Source: Bacteroidales bacterium (GTDB lineage Bacteria > Bacteroidota > Bacteroidia > Bacteroidales > UBA932). Taken from it: a stretch of DNA of 42,812 nt. Below the pieces are notes generated by a model. That model was not told the DNA's origin and did not search any database. It saw nothing but the letters and a program-made list of their open reading frames with translations. Shown one piece after another: positions 24,733 through 33,619 of the stretch. Every line of letters begins with the position of its first letter. Position 1 is the stretch's first letter. The stretch spans positions 1 through 42,812 of the forward strand of contig JAGBAO010000027.1 of NCBI GenBank assembly GCA_017938925.1, read 5' to 3'. The translations under genes were made by a program, and so were the position numbers.

Positions 24733-24761
24733 TGATGCCGGCACGACTGGCCGGAGCATCA
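24733..24761 (-). terminator. Hairpin at the end of the DUF456 gene
   Basis: TGATGC (24733-24738) with GCATCA (24756-24761) and an inner CGGC/GCCG pair form an interrupted stem that includes the DUF456 stop codon. Weak candidate terminator between two converging transcripts. Confidence 0.35.
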
Positions 24762-25253
24762 GAAGGCATAGACGATGATCTGCCAGAGTATCAGGCAGGC
24801 GGCGATGGTCTTGATGCCGGTGCCGGTTATGAATCCGAGGAAGGAGCCGACTGCGGCTTTCAGGGCTTCTTCTCCGGTCTTCTTTCCCCAATAGATCTCA
24901 GCGAGGAAGGCTCCCAGGAAGGAACCCAGGATCATTCCGATCGGAGTCAGGATGATTCCTGCCACCAGACCGATCATGGCGCCTCTCTCCGCATATTTGC
25001 TTCCGCCGGTCAGTTTGGTGAAATACATCGGGACCACATAGTCGATCACCGACACTATGACGACCACCACTCCCCAGACGATGAGAGTGGTCAAGGACAT
25101 AGGGTCACCTGCGCCGTTGGTCCCGGTTCCCCATATATATAGAAGGAGCATTCCCACCCAGCTGACGGGGGTTCCCGGAAGTCCGGGGAGTATGCTGCCG
25201 GCAAGACCTATCACACCGGCCAGAATTGCCAGAATTATTATTGCTGTTTCCAT
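24759..25253 (-). CDS. DUF456-family inner-membrane protein
   Basis: 164 residues from the ATG at 25251-25253 (METAIIILAILAGVIGLAGS), chosen because it starts four bases after the stop of the M24 gene; the longer frame overlaps that gene. Four to five hydrophobic, glycine-rich segments are visible, with the family-typical ILPGLPGTPVSWVGMLLLY near the N-terminus and EYGYG-like GGSKYAERGAMIGLVAGII in the middle. Function of DUF456 proteins is unknown. Likely co-transcribed with the aminopeptidase gene. Confidence 0.8.
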   Translation of the reverse strand: METAIIILAILAGVIGLAGSILPGLPGTPVSWVGMLLLYIWGTGTNGAGDPMSLTTLIVWGVVVVIVSVIDYVVPMYFTKLTGGSKYAERGAMIGLVAGIILTPIGMILGSFLGAFLAEIYWGKKTGEEALKAAVGSFLGFITGTGIKTIAACLILWQIIVYAF

Positions 25254-25257
25254 ATCA

Positions 25258-26688
25258 CTATTCCTTTGCCATAATGTCTTCGATGTCGGCCGACCTGATA
25301 GGGAGACGCTGCGAGCCGAGGCGGCGGGCGCCATCCGGTGTCACGAGGATGTCATCTTCCAGGCGGATTCCTCCGAAGTCGTAGTATCCGGCCAGCTTCT
25401 CATAGTTCACAAAGCCCTTGTCGGTGCCTTCCCTCTTCCACTGCTCGATCAGGGCAGGGATGAAGTATATTCCCGGCTCATCGGTGATCACATGACCCGG
25501 CTCCAGACGACGGGCCATCCTGAGGTTGCCAAGTCCCAGAAGCGGATGTCTCTTCTGGTCCTCTGCATATCCGACATAGTTCTCTCCGAGATCCTCCATA
25601 TCGTGGACATCCATTCCCATGTTGTGTCCCAGACCGTGAGGCATGAACAGACCGGAGATTCCCAGAGGCAGCATCTCGTCCACGTCTCCGCGCACAAGAT
25701 CCAGAGCCTTGAGTCCCTCAAGAAGATGCCTTGCTGTTGCATAATGCACATCCCAATATGTCGTTCCCGGCCTGGTCAGGCTGTATGCATATTCGTTGGC
25801 GCTCTCCACCAGGTCGTATATTTCCCTCTGTCTTGTGGTGAACTTTCCGCTGCAAGGATAGGTGCGGGTGAAGTCGGATGCATAGTGGGTGTTGCTCTCG
25901 GCACCTGCATCGACCACGAGAAGACGGCCCGGAGTGATGATCTGGTGATGCGAGTGGTTGTGAAGAGTCTCACCGTTCTGGGAAAGGATGGTAGTGAACG
26001 ACACTCCCCAGCCCTTCGAAAGGGTGACTCCTTCCATACGGCCCACGATCTCCTGCTCCAGGACTCCCGGCTTGCAGCCTCTGCGCGCCTCGGTGTGCAT
26101 GAGATATCCCAGGTCGCAGGCCTTGTCGATCTCCTCGATCTCGCAGGCCTCCTTGACAAGACGCATGGACACCACGGCCTTCACCAGTTCCTCGGAAGCA
26201 TGACGCCCGCCGTCTGCTGCCATAGGTGCGACCTTGCGGACCTGGTCATACGGGATTCCCGTCAGCTCGGCCAGCTTCGACTGGTTATAATATCTTGCCG
26301 GCGGGAGGAAGTGCACCGGACGTCCCTGAGAGACAGCCTGTGCAACGGCCTTATCGAACTCCGCCAGAGGAAGAGTCCTTGCACAGCCTACAGCCTCGCC
26401 CTTTGAAGCGACAGACGGCTGAGGACCCATCCAGATGATGTCATCTATGTCCACGTCGTTTCCATACAGGCACTCCTCGCCGCTGTCCAGGTCGAGAACA
26501 GCCGCAAACCACGGTTCGTCCACACCCCAATAATACAGGAAGTTGCTGTCCTGACGGAACTTATAGTCATTGCCACGATAGTTCATCGCCGCATCCACGT
26601 TGCCGACAAAAACTGCGATGCCCTGCGCTTGTGCCATCTTCTGAAGAAGTCTCTTGCGCCTTCCTGAATATACATTTGCTTCAAACAT
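25258..26688 (-). CDS. pepP: M24-family Xaa-Pro aminopeptidase
   Basis: 476 residues with an N-terminal AMP_N creatinase-like domain (MFEANVYSGRRKRLLQKM, DSNFLYYWGVDEPW) and a C-terminal pita-bread domain. Metal ligands can be placed: two aspartates in VVDAGAESNTHYASDFTRTYP, a histidine in HGLGHNMGMDVHD, glutamates in VITDEPGIYF and GGIRLEDDILV. It removes N-terminal residues preceding proline. No signal peptide, so cytoplasmic. The gene is followed closely by the DUF456 gene. Confidence 0.92.
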   Translation of the reverse strand: MFEANVYSGRRKRLLQKMAQAQGIAVFVGNVDAAMNYRGNDYKFRQDSNFLYYWGVDEPWFAAVLDLDSGEECLYGNDVDIDDIIWMGPQPSVASKGEAVGCARTLPLAEFDKAVAQAVSQGRPVHFLPPARYYNQSKLAELTGIPYDQVRKVAPMAADGGRHASEELVKAVVSMRLVKEACEIEEIDKACDLGYLMHTEARRGCKPGVLEQEIVGRMEGVTLSKGWGVSFTTILSQNGETLHNHSHHQIITPGRLLVVDAGAESNTHYASDFTRTYPCSGKFTTRQREIYDLVESANEYAYSLTRPGTTYWDVHYATARHLLEGLKALDLVRGDVDEMLPLGISGLFMPHGLGHNMGMDVHDMEDLGENYVGYAEDQKRHPLLGLGNLRMARRLEPGHVITDEPGIYFIPALIEQWKREGTDKGFVNYEKLAGYYDFGGIRLEDDILVTPDGARRLGSQRLPIRSADIEDIMAKE

Positions 26689-26834
26689 ACTATATATATT
26701 TATACATTGTCACCCAATCTCCTGACAGTCTGCGATTTATGCTTGGAAACCTGCGACAGATGGAGCAGGTCCGGTCCGTTCGTCAACTGTCAGAGCGACA
26801 CAAAAATAGTCATTATCATCAAAAAAATCAAAAT

Positions 26835-26861
26835 TTTAATTTAGAATCATTCCAAATTAAA
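26835..26861. promoter_or_regulatory. PerR/Fur-box-like palindrome before the rubrerythrin operon
   Basis: A 27-base near-perfect palindrome centred on 26848, with the core TTAGAAT-C-ATTCCAA. The core agrees with the PerR box TTATAATnATTATAA at 11 of 14 positions and has its 7-1-7 geometry. It overlaps the expected -33 region of the promoter at 26872-26879, the right place for a repressor. The genes behind it (rubrerythrin) are a standard peroxide-stress target in anaerobes. Confidence 0.55.
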
Positions 26862-26871
26862 AATCTTTTCA

Positions 26872-26879
26872 TATCTTTG
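26872..26879 (+). promoter_or_regulatory. TAnnTTTG promoter of the rubrerythrin operon
   Basis: TATCTTTG is an exact match to the Bacteroidetes -7 element, 62 bases before the small regulator gene and 10 bases after the palindrome. Confidence 0.6.
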
Positions 26880-26941
26880 CATCCGAAACATGAGGCAAGG
26901 CCTCACAAGGCATTATAAAAGAACCGTTAAAATCAAGAAAT

Positions 26942-27118
26942 ATGGAAAAGGAACTCGTACTGAAGACTATGAAAGAGGCCGGCAAGCCAGTTGCAGCCGG
27001 CGAAGTTGCAACACTTTCTGGGCTTGACAGAAAAGTTGTGGACAAGGTGTTCGCAGAGCTTAAAAAGGAGGGAGCGATCGTGTCTCCGGTAAGATGCAAG
27101 TGGACTCCGGCTCAGTAG
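26942..27118 (+). CDS. Small winged-helix-like protein, possible regulator
   Basis: 58 codons from ATG 26942 to TAG 27116-27118. The sequence (MEKELVLKTMKEAGKPVAAG..., then DRKVVDKVFAELKKEGAIVSP, ending CKWTPAQ) reads as a compact helix-helix-turn-helix-wing unit, like short MarR/ArsR-type winged helices. A single cysteine precedes the terminal tryptophan. It is 54 bases upstream of rubrerythrin and behind the same promoter. Small HTH proteins beside rubrerythrin genes are, as I recall, usual in Bacteroides. DNA binding is inferred from fold prediction by eye only. Confidence 0.75.
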   Translation: MEKELVLKTMKEAGKPVAAGEVATLSGLDRKVVDKVFAELKKEGAIVSPVRCKWTPAQ

Positions 27119-27172
27119 TTGCACAATGCCCAGGTCTACCATTGAATAAGAAACAATTAAAAGGACAGAAAT

Positions 27173-27748
27173 ATGAAATCACTTAAGGGTACAAGAACTG
27201 AGCAGAACCTGCTCAAGTCATTTGCAGGCGAGAGCCAGGCACGTTCACGTTATACATTCTTTGCAGAAGTGGCGAAGAAGGAGGGTTATGAGCAGATCGC
27301 CGGAGTCTTCATGGAGACTGCCGAGCAGGAGAGAGAGCACGCAAAGCGCTTCTTCAACTTCCTTGAGGGCGGAGACCTCGAGATCACCGCATGCTATCCT
27401 GCCGGAAAGGTGGGCACGACCCAGGAGAACCTCCTCGCAGCAGCAATGGGTGAGAAGGAAGAGTGGGACATCCTCTACAAGGAGTTCGCTGAAGTCGCTT
27501 CCGAGGAAGGTTTCCCTGCAATCGCAGCAACATTCAAGAACATCGCGAAGGTGGAGGCTGAGCATGAGCGCCGCTACCTGAAGCTCCTGAGCCGCCTTTC
27601 GGACGGAGACTTCTTCCACCGCGACGGAAAGATCTGGTGGCAGTGCCGCAACTGCGGATATATCGTGGAGGCACAGGATGCTCCTAAGACATGCCCTGCA
27701 TGCCTCTTCCCTCAGGCTTATTTTGAGCCGATGAAGGAGAACTACTAA
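27173..27748 (+). CDS. rbr: Rubrerythrin (NADH peroxidase)
   Basis: 191 residues. N-terminal ferritin-like four-helix diiron domain with glutamate ligands in FAGESQARSRYTFFAEVA, ETAEQEREHAKRF and KVEAEHERRYLKLL; C-terminal rubredoxin domain with the iron site C-x2-C ... C-x2-C in WWQCRNCGYIVEAQDAPKTCPACLFPQAYF. Rubrerythrins reduce hydrogen peroxide and protect anaerobes against oxygen. Complete and unmodified. Expression is probably controlled at the palindrome upstream. Confidence 0.96.
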   Translation: MKSLKGTRTEQNLLKSFAGESQARSRYTFFAEVAKKEGYEQIAGVFMETAEQEREHAKRFFNFLEGGDLEITACYPAGKVGTTQENLLAAAMGEKEEWDILYKEFAEVASEEGFPAIAATFKNIAKVEAEHERRYLKLLSRLSDGDFFHRDGKIWWQCRNCGYIVEAQDAPKTCPACLFPQAYFEPMKENY

Positions 27749-27754
27749 CATCCC

Positions 27755-27782
27755 GTCCGGGTAAACTGGCAAAATCCCGGAC
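27755..27782. repeat. Hairpin C downstream of rubrerythrin
   Basis: GTCCGGG (27755-27761) pairs with CCCGGAC (27776-27782); the 14-base loop contains AAACTGGCAAAA, the same motif as in the two hairpins upstream of metY though the stem is different. Just behind the rubrerythrin stop. Confidence 0.65.
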
Positions 27783-27803
27783 AACACATATCAAAAGCAG
27801 CAT

Positions 27804-27837
27804 GCCGTCCGGGAGTCAAGGCGATTTTCCGGACGGC
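27804..27837 (+). terminator. Terminator after rubrerythrin
   Basis: GCCGTCCGG (27804-27812) with CCGGACGGC (27829-27837), 16-base loop, followed by TTTAT. GC-rich stem and position 56 bases past the stop make it the likely transcription end. Confidence 0.6.
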
Positions 27838-27913
27838 TTTATCATATGTCTGCAAAAATTCTTAAATTCGCCATGCAACCCGGACAAGAAGACCATAACA
27901 CCCCCGGAAAAGC

Positions 27914-30442
27914 ATGATTATGAAGAAACTGATGACCATCCTGGCGCTCGTGGCAGCAATCTCTGCCGGTGCCCAGACACCACGTGAAAAGATCAACTTT
28001 GACGACAACTGGCAGTTCGCATTCGGCGACGCATCATCCCCTGCAAAGGATTTCGGATGTGGCACCGAATACTTCAACTACCTTACAAAAGCCGCCTCGA
28101 TCCACAACGAAGGGCCATACTCCCCTAAGTTCGATGCCAGCGGCTGGGCCATGGTGGACCTCCCGCACGACTGGGTTGTGGACCTTCCATATGCCGAGGA
28201 AGCAAGCCATAGCCACGGATACAAGACAGTGGGACACAAATACCCGCAGACAAGTGTCGGCTGGTACAGGAAGACATTCACAGTTCCGCAGGAGGACTAT
28301 GGAAAGCATATATGGCTCCAGTTCGACGGAATATTCCGCGACTCGCGCATATGGGTGAACGGATTCTACCTCGGAGGTGAGCCAAGCGGATATGCCACAA
28401 GGACTTATGATATATCCGAATACCTTAACTACGGAGGAGAGAACCTCGTCTGCGTCCGGGCAGACGCAACTCTCGAAGAGGGTTGGTTCTACGAGGGAGC
28501 CGGCATATACCGTCATGTGTGGCTGAACAAGGCTGCGCCGGTGCATGTGGCTCCATTCGGCACGTTCGTGCATTCGAGATTTGCAGGAGACATGCTCCCT
28601 GACGGAGGTTTCGAGGTTGATCTGTCAAAGGCATCCCTGAACATAAACACTGTTGTGCGCAACATGGCAAATGCCACTACAGAATACAAATATACACTCC
28701 GACACACCTTGAAGGATGCCCAGGGCAATGAGGTGTCGAGCTGCGAGGCCAAAGGAACCGTCCTCAACGGCAAGCAGGAGCATCTATGCAAGGCGCACAT
28801 GACAGTGGAGAACCCGCATCTGTGGAGCTGCGAGGATCCTTATCTATATACAGTAGTGACCGAGGTCTTCATAAATGGAAGACTTACTGATGAATACACG
28901 ACCATCACAGGCATCAGACATATTGATTTCGACAAGGACAAGGGATTCTTCCTGAACGGCGTGCCGGTCAAGCTCAAGGGTGTGAACATGCACCAGGATC
29001 ATGCGGGAGTCGGCTCAGGCATTCCTGACGGGCTCCAGGAATGGAGGCTTCTCCAGCTGAAAAAATTCGGCTGCAACGCATACCGCTCAAGCCACAACCC
29101 TATGACTCCGGAAATGCTGGACGCCTGCGACAGGCTGGGAATCCTGGTCATCGAGGAGAACCGTCTCACGGGAATCAACGAGGAGCATACACGCCTTCTT
29201 CAGAGGATGATCGAAAGGGACAGGAACCACCCGTGCATAATACTATGGAGCGTGGGCAACGAGGAATGGGGAATCGAGTGGAACGACTTCGGCCGCCGCA
29301 TCGCGGAATCCATGAGGGAATATTGCCACAGGCTGGACCCTACCAGAAAGATGACGGTGGCGTCAAGCAGCGGCCCGACCATTCTGGTGCCGGCCGATGT
29401 TGCAGGATACAACTATATACTCCAGAATCCTGTGGACAAGCACAGGGAGGATTATCCGGAGCGCTGCGCCCTGGGGTCGGAGGAGACTACCGGCTGCGGC
29501 ACCAGGGGTGTATATTTCCCTGAACGTAAGGAGCCGGATCTTGAATCTGCGGCAGAAGGCGGGCGGAAAAAGGCAGAAGGTTGGCAGCCACCTGCAGTGG
29601 ACGCCGGCAACGGCCGCATGGTGGCCTTCAACCGCAGCAAGCACGGACCGGACAGCCTGTATAACTGCATCGAGAGAGGATGGAAGTTCTATGCCGAGCG
29701 TCCTTGGCTGGCAGGACTCTTCTACTGGACAGGCTTCGACTACCGCGGAGAGCCTAACCCTATGGTCTTCCCTGCCACAAGCTCCGAATTCGGAATCCTG
29801 GATTACTGCGGCTTCCCTAAGGACGAGGCATATTACCTCAAGTCATGGTGGACCGAGGAACCTGTTCTGCACATCCTTCCGCACTGGAATCTGGCCGGAC
29901 ATGAAGGCGAGACAGTCTCGATCTGGGTGTACAGCAACTGCGATGAGGTGCAGCTGACCGTCAACGGAAAGAAGCTGGAGAGAAAGAAGATGCCGCTTAA
30001 CGGACATCTTGAATGGACAGCCGTATATAAGCCGGGCTCGCTTAAGGCTGTGGGCTACAAGGCTGGGAAGAAAGTCATGGAAACCTGTATAGCCACCACT
30101 GGAGAGGCCGTGAAGGAAGTGTGGATGACAGAGACCGTCGGTGACATCATGGTGGCAAATGTCAGCCTGACCGATTCAAAGGGACGTTTCGTGCCGACCG
30201 CCAGTCAGGAAGTGACCTACACGGCACCGGAAGGCTGGACCATTCTCGGCTGGGGCAACGGAGACCCGGCATTCCAGTATGTGGAACGGCCTGTGATATA
30301 CGGAGTTTCTGCAACTGAGGGCACCACAGCGTCTGACGGGACCTCTCTGACGGGGACCCCTGCACCTGATCAGGACGCACGAAGCATCAAGGTGGTCACC
30401 TTCAACGGCTTGGCACAGGTCATCCTTCAACGTTCCATCTAA
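27914..30442 (+). CDS. Exported GH2-family glycosidase (beta-galactosidase-like)
   Basis: 842 residues with a signal peptide ending AISAGAQ; ATG 27914 is used, with GGAAAAGC before it, but the ATG at 27920 is equally able to start the same signal. The sugar-binding jelly roll (WYRKTFTVPQEDYGKHIWLQFDGIFRDSRIWVNG) and immunoglobulin-like domain lead to the TIM barrel with RSSHNP and HPCIILWSVGNEEW (acid/base E450) and the nucleophile probably E523 in LGSEETTG. Between them and the WTGFDYRGEP substrate loop is a low-complexity insert around 540-570 (ESAAEGGRKKAEGWQ). A C-terminal DUF4982-like beta domain follows. It cleaves a non-reducing beta-linked sugar, galactose or glucuronate being usual; the exact specificity cannot be read. 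Stands alone, not in a SusCD locus. Confidence 0.88.
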   Translation: MIMKKLMTILALVAAISAGAQTPREKINFDDNWQFAFGDASSPAKDFGCGTEYFNYLTKAASIHNEGPYSPKFDASGWAMVDLPHDWVVDLPYAEEASHSHGYKTVGHKYPQTSVGWYRKTFTVPQEDYGKHIWLQFDGIFRDSRIWVNGFYLGGEPSGYATRTYDISEYLNYGGENLVCVRADATLEEGWFYEGAGIYRHVWLNKAAPVHVAPFGTFVHSRFAGDMLPDGGFEVDLSKASLNINTVVRNMANATTEYKYTLRHTLKDAQGNEVSSCEAKGTVLNGKQEHLCKAHMTVENPHLWSCEDPYLYTVVTEVFINGRLTDEYTTITGIRHIDFDKDKGFFLNGVPVKLKGVNMHQDHAGVGSGIPDGLQEWRLLQLKKFGCNAYRSSHNPMTPEMLDACDRLGILVIEENRLTGINEEHTRLLQRMIERDRNHPCIILWSVGNEEWGIEWNDFGRRIAESMREYCHRLDPTRKMTVASSSGPTILVPADVAGYNYILQNPVDKHREDYPERCALGSEETTGCGTRGVYFPERKEPDLESAAEGGRKKAEGWQPPAVDAGNGRMVAFNRSKHGPDSLYNCIERGWKFYAERPWLAGLFYWTGFDYRGEPNPMVFPATSSEFGILDYCGFPKDEAYYLKSWWTEEPVLHILPHWNLAGHEGETVSIWVYSNCDEVQLTVNGKKLERKKMPLNGHLEWTAVYKPGSLKAVGYKAGKKVMETCIATTGEAVKEVWMTETVGDIMVANVSLTDSKGRFVPTASQEVTYTAPEGWTILGWGNGDPAFQYVERPVIYGVSATEGTTASDGTSLTGTPAPDQDARSIKVVTFNGLAQVILQRSI

Positions 30443-30467
30443 CCTTCAGAACACCAGCCACTTAAAC

Positions 30468-30501
30468 ATATAGACCTGCGTCATTTGGCGCAGGTCTATA
30501 T
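30468..30501. terminator. Bidirectional terminator between GH2 and the SLC13 transporter
   Basis: A perfect 13-bp stem (ATATAGACCTGCG at 30468-30480 with its complement 30489-30501), 8-base loop, A/T at both outer ends. It touches the stop codon of the converging gene, so it can end both transcripts. Confidence 0.7.
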
Positions 30502-32388
30502 TTAGAACGGGAAGATAAGCGGCAACACAAAGACCATGATCACGCCCATGAGGATCTGGAGCGGGAGTCCGACCTTCACATAGTCCATGAAGGTGTACTG
30601 TCCGGCCGGCATCACGAGGGCGTTAGGCGGTGTGGAGAACGGCGAGGCGAAGCACATCGAAGCTCCGACAGTGACTGCAAAGAGGAATGACAGAGGGTTG
30701 ACTCCGATTCCGATGGCACACTGAAGGGCGATAGGGGCCATGAGGACCGCCGTCACCGTGTTGCTTATGAATATGGTCATCGTGGATGTAGCGAAATATA
30801 CGGCGGCAAGTGCCAGATATGGTCCGCTCGACCCGAAGGTATTGATTATGAAATCGGCGATCATTCCCGAAGCTCCAGTCTTCTCAAGGGCTGTGGACAT
30901 AGGAAGCATCGCGGCAAAGAGCACGATGGTCTGCCAGTTGATGGTCTTGTAGGCCGCCTCCACATTGCGCACGCAGCCGGTCACGACCATGAGCACGGCG
31001 GCAAGAAGGACCGAGGTCACCGGAGCCACCGGAATTGAATCCACCACCATCATCACGATCATGGCTATCATTATGGCTGCAGCAACCGGAGCCTTATAGT
31101 CCAGAGTCACCTTGGCCGCCTCCTGAAGAGGCTCTCCGAGAACCACCCAGTTGTCCGACTCGTTACGCAGACGGGCTATATCCTTCCATGTTCCCTGCAC
31201 AAGAAGCACATCCGAATCGTGAATCTTTTCAGAGCCGAGTTCCTGCAGGATATAGTCGTTCTTTCTTCTGATACCCAGCACATTGACATTGAACTTGCTG
31301 CGGAATCCTGCCTCGAAGACAGTCCTGTTGATCATCGACGAAGACGGCATTATGAGGATCTCAGCAATTCCGATATCGAAGAAATCCAGAGACGGATTTG
31401 AAGAGCTGCCCTCGATTTCGTCCGTATGGTTGTCGAGGAGTCTGAGCGAATAGTCAGAGGCAAACTGCTGGACCTGTTCGATATCTCCCGAGAGATACAG
31501 CACGTCACCCTGCTGGAGCATCAGCGAAGGCGAGGCCAGCTGCTGGCTGACCGTGCGCACGAACCGGTTGTTGCCGGCACTGCGGCGAAGCTCCATCACA
31601 TTGATTCCATATTTCCTGTGTATGTCCAGGTCCACGATAGTCTTGCCGACAGCCGCTGAGCCGGAATCCTTGACATGAACCCTGAACAGATTGTCCGTAA
31701 GACCATATTCCCTGACAAGCTCCTTGAGCGACTTGCTGCTTTTCTTCCTGTCCTTTCCCTTCTCCTTCGGAGTGAGGAACCACTTTGTCAGAGGCATGAG
31801 AACGAGGATGCCCACAGCAAGGGTGATCAGGCCCACCGGAAGGAAGGTGAAGAATGAAATATCCTGAACGGAGGCATCCACAAGACCGTTTGCCTTGGCT
31901 GTCGAAAGGGTCTCCTGGATGATGAGGTTCGGAGGGGTACCGATAAGGGTCATCATACCACCCATGCTGCTGGCAAAAGCCAGAGGCATGAGAAGACGGC
32001 GGGATGAAGTGCCGGCATGCGCTGCCATACTCACCACGATAGGGAGCATGAGGGCCACAGTACCGGTGTTGCTCACGAAGGCACCGATGAAGGCTGTGAC
32101 CAGCATGACGAGAAGGAAAAGCCTGGTCTCGCTGGTTCCAGCCAGCTTGATGACCTGACCTCCGATCATCTTGGCCAGTCCCGTCTGGAAGATTCCTCCA
32201 CCCACAATGAACAGGCCGATCATCATGATGACAGTCGAATTGGAGAATCCCGCAAGTCCCTCGGCAGGCGTCAGCACCTGGCAAAGAAGCAGGGCCAGCA
32301 GGGCACACAGGGCCACAAGGTCCGACCTCACCTTTCCGCTCACGAACAGAGCCGCCGAAACAAGGAGTATTATAAGTGTAGCTATCAT
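30502..32388 (-). CDS. SLC13/DASS-type permease with two TrkA-C domains
   Basis: 628 residues. Ten or more membrane segments in two halves: MIATLIILLVSAALFVSG through KWFLTP, then DYKAPVAAAIMIAMIVMM to LPLIFPF. The family signature SNTGTVALMLPIV and the mirror SNTVTAVLMAPIA are both present, with GTPPNLI and STPPNALV as the paired SNT/TPP substrate sites of divalent anion sodium symporters. Between the halves (about 215-400) are two TrkA-C (RCK_C) cytosolic regulatory domains, each with a GDVLYLSG- or DVLLVQG-type ending. Likely substrate dicarboxylate, sulfate or phosphate; the RCK domains suggest ligand gating. Near-consensus promoter TATCTTTA at 32413-32420 on the minus strand. Confidence 0.87.
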   Translation of the reverse strand: MIATLIILLVSAALFVSGKVRSDLVALCALLALLLCQVLTPAEGLAGFSNSTVIMMIGLFIVGGGIFQTGLAKMIGGQVIKLAGTSETRLFLLVMLVTAFIGAFVSNTGTVALMLPIVVSMAAHAGTSSRRLLMPLAFASSMGGMMTLIGTPPNLIIQETLSTAKANGLVDASVQDISFFTFLPVGLITLAVGILVLMPLTKWFLTPKEKGKDRKKSSKSLKELVREYGLTDNLFRVHVKDSGSAAVGKTIVDLDIHRKYGINVMELRRSAGNNRFVRTVSQQLASPSLMLQQGDVLYLSGDIEQVQQFASDYSLRLLDNHTDEIEGSSSNPSLDFFDIGIAEILIMPSSSMINRTVFEAGFRSKFNVNVLGIRRKNDYILQELGSEKIHDSDVLLVQGTWKDIARLRNESDNWVVLGEPLQEAAKVTLDYKAPVAAAIMIAMIVMMVVDSIPVAPVTSVLLAAVLMVVTGCVRNVEAAYKTINWQTIVLFAAMLPMSTALEKTGASGMIADFIINTFGSSGPYLALAAVYFATSTMTIFISNTVTAVLMAPIALQCAIGIGVNPLSFLFAVTVGASMCFASPFSTPPNALVMPAGQYTFMDYVKVGLPLQILMGVIMVFVLPLIFPF

Positions 32389-32475
32389 ATATAAGTCCGA
32401 TTTTCAAGGCTGTAAAGATACGCATTTTTTATATCCATATTTTTGCCACTTCTGCAAATATTTCCGTTTTTTTTA

Positions 32476-32483
32476 TACCTTTG
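32476..32483 (+). promoter_or_regulatory. TAnnTTTG promoter of the porin-pot operon
   Basis: TACCTTTG matches the -7 consensus and is 62 bases before the porin ATG. The following genes are all rightward with short gaps, so one promoter may serve the whole block. Confidence 0.5.
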
Positions 32484-32545
32484 TTCCTTTCGTATGAAAG
32501 TCTAACCTTAACATATCTTTATGTACCTTACCGTTGGTTAAATAG

Positions 32546-33604
32546 ATGAAGAGATTTTTTGTCTTTTTGGGGGTTGTCTTCATGACAATCGGCTCTGCGG
32601 TCAGAGCGCAGGAAGTTGACAGTACGGCGCCATTGCAGAAGTCATCCTGGGGGGATGCAAAAACAGCGGATATGACTGATTATATCCCTGACATATCGTT
32701 GGATATGCGGGGAGGATATAGGCAGGATTTCGCGGAGAGTGCCGGTCGTTTCTATGGCGACGGTCTTTATTTGGATATAAACGGTAAAATAAGCCCGCAT
32801 TTTTCATACAGTCTGAACCAGAGGCTTGCCTCCTCATACTATGAGGACAACTCCGGCTTCGCAGGCACCAACTGGCTGACGCTCACCTATGAGGTCGGCA
32901 GCTTTGCGTTCACGGCCGGCAAGGACGCACTTCTTGTGGGAAGCTTCGAATACGACGCGTATGACCTGGACACATACTACGACATGAACTCGCAGTTCTA
33001 CAACATGCTGGACTGCTGGCAGTGGGGCGTATCGGCCGCGTGGTATCCTTCCGACAGCCACGAGGTGATCATCCAGGCGGCTAACTCGCCGTTCTCATAC
33101 GGTGAGCCGAACCTCTTCGCATACGCAGCGGCCTGGCGGGGATACTGGGACTGCTACGAGTCCTACTGGACCGTGAACATGTGGCAGTTCGACAAGGGCA
33201 GATACGTCAAGGCCCTGAACCTCGGCAACAGGTTCTATGTCGGAGATTTCACCATTGACCTGGAATATATGACAAGGGCGGCAGACCTCAAGGGTATGTT
33301 CTCCCGCGACTTCACCGCACTCATCGCCCCGGCATATGAATGGGAATGGGGACGCGCCTTCGCTAAGTTCGGCTATGAGCATGTGGCGCAGGACCTTCCG
33401 TACGAGCTGGCATATGAGTCAGGAGACTACATGTTCTACGGCGCGGGAGTGGAGTTCTTCCCTCTCAAGCAGGACAAGGACATTCGCGCGCACGTCGCAT
33501 GGACCTCGAACAACACCGGATTCAACACGCTTGACATAGGCCTGACCTGGAAATTCGATATCACCGGTGCAGCCAAAAGCATATTCAACAGACTTAACAG
33601 ATAA
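32546..33604 (+). CDS. Outer-membrane porin-like beta-barrel, first gene of the pot block
   Basis: 352 residues with a signal peptide ending AVRAQ. After a short hydrophilic linker the protein consists of alternating amphipathic strands rich in Tyr/Trp (SLNQRLASSYYEDNSGF, VGSFEYDAYDLDTYYDMN, YWTVNMWQFDKGRY), an OprO/P- or porin-like pattern of about 16 strands, ending in WKFDITGAAKSIFNRLNR. It probably forms a channel. The 15-base gap to the ATPase gene suggests co-transcription with the polyamine importer and a role as its outer-membrane entry. The terminal residue is not the aromatic one usual for BAM substrates; the last aromatic is followed by a short tail. Confidence 0.7.
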   Translation: MKRFFVFLGVVFMTIGSAVRAQEVDSTAPLQKSSWGDAKTADMTDYIPDISLDMRGGYRQDFAESAGRFYGDGLYLDINGKISPHFSYSLNQRLASSYYEDNSGFAGTNWLTLTYEVGSFAFTAGKDALLVGSFEYDAYDLDTYYDMNSQFYNMLDCWQWGVSAAWYPSDSHEVIIQAANSPFSYGEPNLFAYAAAWRGYWDCYESYWTVNMWQFDKGRYVKALNLGNRFYVGDFTIDLEYMTRAADLKGMFSRDFTALIAPAYEWEWGRAFAKFGYEHVAQDLPYELAYESGDYMFYGAGVEFFPLKQDKDIRAHVAWTSNNTGFNTLDIGLTWKFDITGAAKSIFNRLNR

Positions 33605-33619
33605 CCTGATCCTACCTGA

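Noticed and set aside
25057-26406. 449-codon plus-strand frame opposite the aminopeptidase gene
   Set aside because: It is a shadow of the M24 and DUF456 genes, whose catalytic motifs are on the other strand; its own translation shows no domain.
31505-32425. 306-codon minus-strand frame in another phase of the transporter gene
   Set aside because: Gly/Pro/His-rich nonsense composition and full overlap with the SLC13 gene.
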